Origin: Oscheius tipulae | Lineage: Eukaryota; Nematoda; Chromadorea; Rhabditida; Rhabditidae | DNA length: 64,000 bases | Reading direction: 5' to 3' | NCBI GenBank assembly: GCA_037178975.1 | Contig: JASJZH010000003.1 | Location: forward strand, 4,898,001-4,962,000 | Part shown: in pieces, positions 56,803-64,000 of the stretch | Numbering within the stretch: the first letter of the stretch is position 1 | Layout of the letters: each line of letters begins with the position of its first letter | Translations under genes and position numbers: made by a program | The notes under the pieces: model-generated | The model's input: the letters and a program-made list of their open reading frames with translations, nothing else | The model's database searches: none | Told to the model about the DNA's origin: nothing

Positions 56803-59800
56803 TTCTGTTCTCTTCCAAATGTTGCCCTCAGTTCATTTTTCTGAAAGGGGGCTGCCGGTCGTCCCAAGCGTTTTATGATCTATTTCGACTACACGAAACG
56901 AGCGCGGCAAAAAGTGCAGCGACTTGCACAGATTGCTGACTTTTCTTCGTTTCAGTAGGACACCGGGTGTCCAAGACCAAATGGCAACATCTAGGCGCCA
57001 GTCTGTCGGCGCTAAACGCGCGATTTATGTCTTCTACCCTCCTTGTGGCTTTGTTGCTGGTCCGACGACCGCTCCGGAAAATGGATGCTCTTCCTCTTGG
57101 AGACAATTGGCACACCTCATTTGGTTGTCTAATTGGGTGGTGACAGACAGCCGACAGCTTGACAGCGATAGAAGAGATAGATACAGTAGTTGCTTTCCCA
57201 ATCTCCCTTGAAGAAAACTCCCTCCTTCAATGTCCTTTACAGCGTCTCGGCGAATGTTTCGATTGATACGGACATCTATCACGACCACCATTCCGAGTCA
57301 CTACCGCCGACTACTAGAGCTCCCGCTGTGGTCAGGCCCCCGGGTGGTCGGTTTAGTCGAGGACGAACAAGTCATTAGTACCGGAATGTGCAAAAGAGAA
57401 AACATTAAAGTGTAAGTTGTCTGAGTTAAACCTCTGAAAACATGCCAGAAGGTTCCATTTACAAACTTAATGCTGCCGAGCGTACCCATTGCGATTGTAA
57501 TCACGGGACCCGAACCCGTCCCATTAAGACTGTCGTCTCTAAGGAAATATTTTTGTTGCCGTGAAAGCGACACCGTCTCCCTCTTTTTTTCTTCCTATAC
57601 CAGCTCGAATCTTTCGACTTGGGCGAGCGGGCGTCAGTTGTTCTCTTTTCTATGAAAAACTGACTAGGGGGTCATTAATAGTGTTTGAAAGAACACAGGT
57701 TCGCAACAATCTTAAAGGGCAGGCGGCCCTCTCGGAGTTAACGACCCTGATTTACGAGAGGGAGACGGGGATCGCGACTTGGAGGAAACTGGTACACATG
57801 CGGAATGAGACACGGGTGGCATTTGGCTCGAATGAGAAAAACGACTGCTTTACACTCGAGAAGCAGGACAGAGTTCAGGGAGCCGTCTCCTCCAAAGAAC
57901 TCGAGGCTCTTTTTGCTGCCAGTGTACATTGTTTCATGATTACAAAGGGGTTGATAGTTAGAGACAGATTCTCACAATTGTCATGGAGTTGGTAGGAATG
58001 CTGCTTGTAAAACGGCATGCAGATGCTCACATTTTGAATACCGAACAATTGTCCCACCTGTCCCGCAGACACTGAGCCACACGCAATGTCAGCATCTCCT
58101 GTATAAATTCACATGCTTCTTTTCCGTAATCTGGATATTTACCAAGTCTTTCCACGTTCAAGCCTAATCCAGATCCAGTGGGCCCTCCTCCTACGGTATC
58201 TCCGCCCCTCTGCCCCGAATTGAGCCATCGTCCTCTGTCTGTTTCTCATCGGGGTTCCAATTCTGTGCCAAAAGAATCCAGTTTCGATTGGTGGACGGGA
58301 GGCTGAAAAAGGTGTCAGTTGCAGTCTCCCTGTCTTTTTCGATTCTTTTGTTCTTTCATCCCACCGTGCAGCTTTCTACAGTATCCCAAAATCGAGGCCT
58401 ATCGACGAGGCAAATCGCAACTGAAGACAAGGCCGAGCGGGCACTGCCACACGATAAATTGCCCTTTGAAAAAGTATGGAGGCTGCCGTTCAGTTCCGAA
58501 AAACGGCTGGCGCCTCCCCGCCAACCACCACTGGCCAACCGGATTATTGTGTCAGGGTGGCAGATGAATTCCCCTTGGAGAGTCTCTTCAACCTCTTACT
58601 TTTACGCTTGTCTCAACGAAAAAAGTGACAACTTTTCTCAGACCGAACGTTCCCTCTCTTGGTCTGATTATATCTCCGCAAGACGACAATTTTTCAAACT
58701 CTGTCGTGGGTGTTCCCTACTTTTTCCGTTCCTTTCTCATCGCCGACCACTATTTCTTCCTTCCTGTTCTACTCTTTCTATCAATATCTTGATAGCAGCC
58801 TTGGATAATAGCAGACTTTCATCTCTTATCAGAGGTAAGCTCTGATTATTCATAATGTCAACCCCACATCTCTCTTCTTATTCTCAGTCATGAGAAAGTG
58901 AGAGTTCTCGTTGCCTAGGTTTTGTAGTCTGCCCCCTTCCCGAGTCTCCTTCATACCGTTTCCCCCAGTCTTATTCCGCTCTCACCCACGGAACGCAACA
59001 TTGGTGGCAGTTTATTAGCCATTCGATCGGACAGTCGCCGCCTTGCGGAGAGAGCCGAGACAGAGAGGGCGAGAGACGAGCAAAAATAGAAGATAGATTG
59101 ATGTCAGAACGTTTCTTTTCTTCTTGAATCACAAAGACTCGAACCAGCAAATATGTTTCAGATCGTTGCAGAGTTTAGTCAAGTTCTTCTCTCTCCGGTG
59201 AGTCCCTTATCCTTTTCCGTCCCACTTCCGGAACGCTCTCGCAACCGAAGAATTCATTCGTCGATTCCTTTTTCTGTTCCATAGGGTGTGACGGTCATGG
59301 CTTCCGTCTGATCGAGCACCAGTCGGGTAAAAGTAGACTTTTTGTGTGTTCGCGTTCTTCTTCCCTCTTTGATCCTGAGCTTATCTTTTGCAAAGCTTTC
59401 CAAGTCAATCATAATTCTTCGAAGCGAGTGACGAGCGTTTTGGGTTTCGCCACCATAAATTTGAGGATCAAGTTGGTCAATACGGTCGTAATTCCAGAGA
59501 TATTTACGAACCTTATGCTGTGAGACTATTTACCAGATTTATGCAGCTGTCCAACTTTTTATCAACGCATCTCCTCCAATTGTCTAATTCAAATCCGTAC
59601 CAGGGCACATGTCAAAGAGCATCCATTGGCGCGAGATTTCCCGAATCAAACTTGTCCACAGCTGCTTAGATTTCAAATTTCGCGGTAATACAGGCCCCTC
59701 CCAAGAGAGTTATTATCTACAATGTCTCCTCCAAGAAAGCCAGTATCAGTTCGATCTGCTCCGTCAAAGACTCAAGGTAATTTCGTTAGGGAAAAGACCT

Positions 59801-62800
59801 CCGTTTTGGACCATGTAATACGATATCCGTATAAAACATGGCTGTGGAGACCGAGCAAAGACTATGCACAAACGGAGTTCTGTGGAATCCTGTAAACAGG
59901 CAAAGTACAACTCTTTCTTTCAAAGTTCTCTTGGCGGTCTACCGTTTTCTCAGCCGGTGGTTTTCTGTTTGGCGATCCTCGTCTGCCTCCTCTGCCCGTC
60001 CCCAAATCCAAAAAATGGCTGAGCAGTCTCTCTTTTTCGTTTGCCCGCCCGACCAGACCACCCCCTTGGCAGCCATTTTTCTCTTTCACTCTCTCCGTAT
60101 ATGTTTATGTGATCTTCACTCTCTGGAAAGTGCAAGAAGGCGACTCTCCCCCAGTCAATAAGAGGTCATGGGTGGTCCCAGTGCCACATTTCTCACAGGG
60201 TTTCGCCGTTCCATCCGTCTTCAAAATTGGCTGACCCCCAAACTGGCTCATAAAACTTATACAAAAAGCTCTTTCCTCTTATGACGTAAACTCATTTGAA
60301 CGCCGGCCCGGCCGAGCTCCGTTCTTCGCTCCTGGTCTGCATTTCTAATCCTGAGCAGAAGAAAGGGCTGGGTCATTTCTGACCAAAACGGGGTCGGGAA
60401 GATGAGGAATGGCTTTGTCTATTCCAATTGGCTTCGCTCCTGGTCTGCGTTTTTTTGCTGTTAGTTGGCTCAAAGATCAGTCTGAAGTGGTCTAACCAAT
60501 TTCACTAGGTAGTATGATTCTCTTCCTCCAAAGGCAACGCTGCCAAGTACCTTCCCCTTGACTATAAAGCATGTTCATTTCTCAGTCGGACGAATACCTG
60601 GAGAAAGGGATGAGATCACCTACATAAACACTTTCGAATGGAAGGTGAATAAGATAAAAGATCCTAGCTAGATATGTCTACTTGCAATTCCGAATGGGTG
60701 GTCTCGAATCTGTGGTCCGCCCCTCTGTCACTTCCTCGCGTTCATTCGGGGACTGCCTCTCTCTCGCAACATTCGTCCAGCTGTTTTTCTGCACTCACTG
60801 AGAGAGGGCTTCGACGGGACGGTCTCTGCGCCTCCTCGTTTCTCTCCGACTCTCTCCCCAGCCCGCCGGCACTTTTTTAACCCGTTCGCGCTCCGCCCTT
60901 TATCAACATGCTGCGTGTTCGTCGTCGTGTGTGTCTAGGAGGAAAGGGGAGACAGATCTTTTCTTTTCCTAGCATTGTACTCTGAGTCTAATCTCTTTGA
61001 ACATTCCTATCCAGATGTTCCCTTTTTTTCCCGACGCAGTCTATTTTTTCACGCATGGTGGTCGTTTTAATCACCTCCATTTTCGCACGCATGAGAGCGG
61101 GTAGGAAGAGGGAAGACCCTTTTGCTCCTCTTTGTGACTCAATAGAGGGAGGTTCATCCTCGCGTAAAAAGACTTGACGTTGGTGCCCCCTCTTTTTGCT
61201 GGATAATGGGCAAGAAGGATCATTATTGGAAGAGAGAGAGGGATGTGATGTTCATTGTCGATAATTGACATATCATTTTCTCACCAAATTGCAAGCCGTA
61301 GTTGTTATCACGCAGTTACTTTCTTCTCCTCACTGTTTCACCTTTTTGTTCTTTCTATACAACGTGCCTTCATAATGATCCTAATCTGTCTGAAGTTTCA
61401 TAACTGATTTTCATTCATCCTGTCCTTCCAGTACAGGGCGCTCTTGTCTAAAACAGTTCCTTTCCTAGAACACCTTCTTTCCCCTGTTCAGTTCTCTCAG
61501 CCTGTTCATTTTCTCGATTGACGCACTCTGCTGAGCACTTTTTGCACAGTCGGTAGATCACATTCGCAACATATGATAAAAGTGCCCGCTAATCAGCATT
61601 TATTCTCCATTTCTCAAAATCCCTCCAACGTCTTTTCGTCCAGCCTAAAGGAAGTCACACGCCGCTCTCATTATTCCTCTGCCTACTGCCTGATGTTGCG
61701 AGACAGGAGGAACAGGAGCGGCACACAAAAAGTTGATGACGGAAATGAGAGACTAAACACTATTCCTTGACTCTCGAGTGCTTATTCGATCCATATTTCT
61801 CCAAGAAACCAACACTTTCAATAGATCTTCTAGGAAGGCAGCTAATTGAGACTTTCTGTGGCTGGATCAGAGCGACAGGTCCCCATGCAATTGGTGCCTC
61901 TCTTTCCTCGGCTGAACGGCGCTCATTTTATGGTCGCGCACACATTTTTCCTCTCTTTTACGAACCGCCACCGCGGGTGATTGTTGCGAGATGTGCCTCG
62001 TCTCGCTTCTCGGCCAATTACCCTCCGTCTTTTTTGTTCAGAGGCGTTTAAAATGAAGGTGTCACTGCTACTGAAATTAATGAGAGGTCTGCTTTTTGTG
62101 TGACTCCACTCTCATTTCCTAGCCATCTCCTGTGCCCACTCTCAGCAACTCGCATAGTTCTCTTTTCCCGCCCAATTCGCAGTATATATTGAATTTCCAA
62201 GTGAGTTTTTTTTTCCTTCCTCCCGAGAGCAAATATGCTCGTGTGCGTTCCGCCGTTCCCTCTTGGACAACTCGTCTGTCTCCACTGGGTGGTCTAGCAG
62301 GGATCGATCCCTCTGTCGGATCCAACTTCATAAAACGAAAACAGACTTCGGAGCATCGATTAACTGTCAAAAGAGGCCTACACGTGCTATCGCAAGCGGA
62401 GAGAGGATCGAACACATGGTTCATTGTAAACAGACATTTTTTTCTGGAGATTATCGATCCGAACAGCTATTGCACGGGACTCTTGCTGATCAATGAGTTC
62501 CTCGAGAAATGCTCCATCAGATCGATAGGCCACCGTCACAGGCCGAAACCACCCGCTCTTTTTTCGTATTAGAATCAAAAGAAGATAAGGCGGCGAAGTA
62601 AAGATAGCGCCCAGGGAGGATGAACCCGGTGGCAACATTTCCAAGCGGTGTCTGCTGTAGAGACCTTGTTGCCCTTTTCGACTACTGTACTACGTTCTTC
62701 TAATAGCTCCCACTTTGTATCTTTCTAACCGGGATCAAGCTACCGTAACCACGAAAGGACAGCTTGACCGAGTCTAATGGGATCATGGACCACCTTTCAT

Positions 62801-63000
62801 CAACTCATTATTGCCATTGCTACCAGCCCTATTGCCTGCCATAATCTGGTCGGCACAGTCTTTGTTCTTGACTCTTCGTCGTCTCCTTGTTCTAGCAACT
62901 TTTTCCAGAGGCCCATCCAAATGTCTCGACACCTGTAAACTGGCCGCTCGTTCTTCACGCCGTCAGGATCGCTCACAACAATCACATCATCAGGGCGGCC
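56803..63000. other. Long region without recognised genes
   Basis: Open frames here are short and not conserved in appearance. Composition is pyrimidine-rich on the plus strand (many TCTCTC and TTTCCTTC runs), and GC is a little higher than elsewhere. The position, upstream of the first exons at 63001, suggests a large promoter or 5' intronic region of the gene leaving the window. No tRNA, rRNA or transposon terminus recognised. Confidence 0.35.
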
Positions 63001-63740
63001 ATGGCTAACAATGTAAGTGGTTAGAGACAGTAGTTTGGATAGTAGTCACTTCCAGAAAGCAAAAACACAAGAAGTTAACTTAAAAACTAACTTTTGTAAA
63101 AGTTTGAAATAATCCAGCGCATTTACAAGAACTCTTAACACGATAGTAATCTGTACTGTACGGTATGTGCTCCCGACCACTCGGTTCCTTCGTCCATAGA
63201 AAAAAAGCTGCTGATGAGGTCGTAAAGTCTTGTTGCGAACGCCTTATCTGGGTCCTCTGGCTCGAGGCCACCAATTGCCAGCCATTATTGCCAGTTCTCT
63301 CATCTAGATTCTGGCTTGCAATTATGAGTGTCATCAAAATCTCAGAGTTTTTGTGTCCAGGAGAGGGAACGAAGCGATTAGGCGAGAGCTCATTAGCCCG
63401 CCAGCCCACGGCTCTCGCTCTGATTTTTGAACGAACGGAAAGGCGAGAAGGCTTATGAGAACGACGAAAGAGGGAACCAAAGGGAAGTCGAGAGACACAA
63501 TATGGGGATTTTTCGCAACTGTTCTTTCCCTGCTCGTCTCGAGACTTAAAGGCATCTGTCCCAGCCATCTCAGTCTTTCGTCCCATCTAAACTGTGACGG
63601 CTTTTTCATCTACTGAGAACCAAACCAGTTTTCTTTCTGAAAAACATTAAATCTGAAGAGAAATCATCTGGGTGGTCCAACTAACATCCTCGATTTCAGA
63701 ACAACATGGCTCAGGTTCTTCTGGCTCAACACAACTTCAA
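63001..63740 (+). CDS. 5' exons of a gene running out of the window (partial)
   Basis: ATG at 63001 in a strong context (GCGGCCATGG) begins a 12-base exon, MANN, ending at a consensus gtaagt donor. It joins in phase to 63700-63740, NNMAQVLLAQHNF, which ends at a gtgagt donor in phase 2. The second exon also holds its own ATG (63706), so transcripts starting at a 5' exon elsewhere could use that start. The long intron 63013-63699 and the long upstream region suggest a large regulated gene. Product not identifiable from 17 residues. Confidence 0.5.
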
Positions 63741-63823
63741 GTGAGTTTCTTATCCAATTTTATCAACAACAAAGTAATCGAAAACCGCTCTTGTGAGAAA
63801 TTTTTCCCAGTCAGGTGACAAAA

Positions 63824-63826
<3 letters not shown>

Positions 63827-63867
<41 letters not shown>
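63827..63867 (+). repeat. GA microsatellite
   Basis: About 20 GA units in the intron after 63740. Confidence 0.9.
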
Positions 63868-63869
<2 letters not shown>

Positions 63870-64000
63870 TCGGAAAAGATGTCAAAGCCCCTGTTGCGTA
63901 TTAATCCGTCTGGATATAGCCAAATCGTAAATTATTCTCTTCTGAGCTAATCTCCACGTGTGGCGAGAATTCAACAGCTTCGATGGAACTTTTCTGTTTG

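Noticed and set aside
57480-57550. A tRNA-like stretch with a GACCCGAACCC word
   Set aside because: No acceptor stem or anticodon arm can be formed around it.
32081-63867. CT and GA runs as CRISPR or other direct-repeat arrays
   Set aside because: Simple dinucleotide repeats without spacers in a eukaryotic genome.

Overview
The window is gene-dense animal DNA. Introns are mostly 35-45 bases with GT...TTTCAG-type ends, many genes are under 3 kb, both strands are used, and genes are nested or overlapping. One gene carries a sperm-type MSP domain whose C-terminal half and RRKN-x2-I-x-YN ending look nematode-like, so I infer a nematode or close relative. The TRPM2-type channel with a NUDT9-H domain would be unusual for the best-known nematodes, so the lineage stays open. 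Gene models were built by hand from reading frame, splice signals, exon phase and family similarity. Coordinates are genomic spans and exon lists are given in the evidence.

Layout. 1-2990 has no convincing gene. 2994-5336 (+) is a CDK5 activator (p35 type) with a PB1-domain ORF inside its large intron. 5980-7758 (-) is ABHD16A and 8102-8769 (-) is PRKRIP1. 9728-15925 (+) is a 28-exon TRPM2-like channel with a Tc1/mariner remnant in one intron. 16.7-20.0 kb holds unrecognised genes. 20607-22521 (-) is the splicing factor RED/IK. 24217-25019 (+) is MsrB, tail-to-tail and overlapping with a nicotinic receptor alpha-type subunit (24979-28619, -), which hosts a coiled-coil gene in an intron. 28.6-32.1 kb is transposon-rich (foldback element, truncated hAT). 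32147-32403 (-) is a G-protein gamma subunit. 32647-33836 (+) is a REEP5-type ER membrane protein fused to an MSP domain. 35129-37467 (-) is a four-SH3 adaptor with two alternative first exons. 38314-40550 (+) is an RS-rich, RBM33-like RNA-binding protein. 41877-44226 (-) is the checkpoint protein MAD1, with a Merlin transposon inserted at its stop codon. 45783-46447 (+) is NAA20 (NatB). 47.7-50.5 kb is again rich in inverted repeats. 50663-54037 (+) is a large protein with a PAM2 motif. 54142-56000 (+) holds two unrecognised genes, and 56114-56493 (-) is a synaptobrevin. From 56.8 kb to the end there is little coding sequence until two 5' exons of a gene that runs out of the window.

The genes do not form a pathway. 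Several are neuronal or synaptic (CDK5 activator, nicotinic receptor, synaptobrevin, G gamma), and others are housekeeping (RED, PRKRIP1, MAD1, NAA20, MsrB). The most novel items are the REEP-MSP fusion, the same- and opposite-strand nesting and overlap, and a set of DNA transposon families, two of whose copies have perfect target-site duplications.
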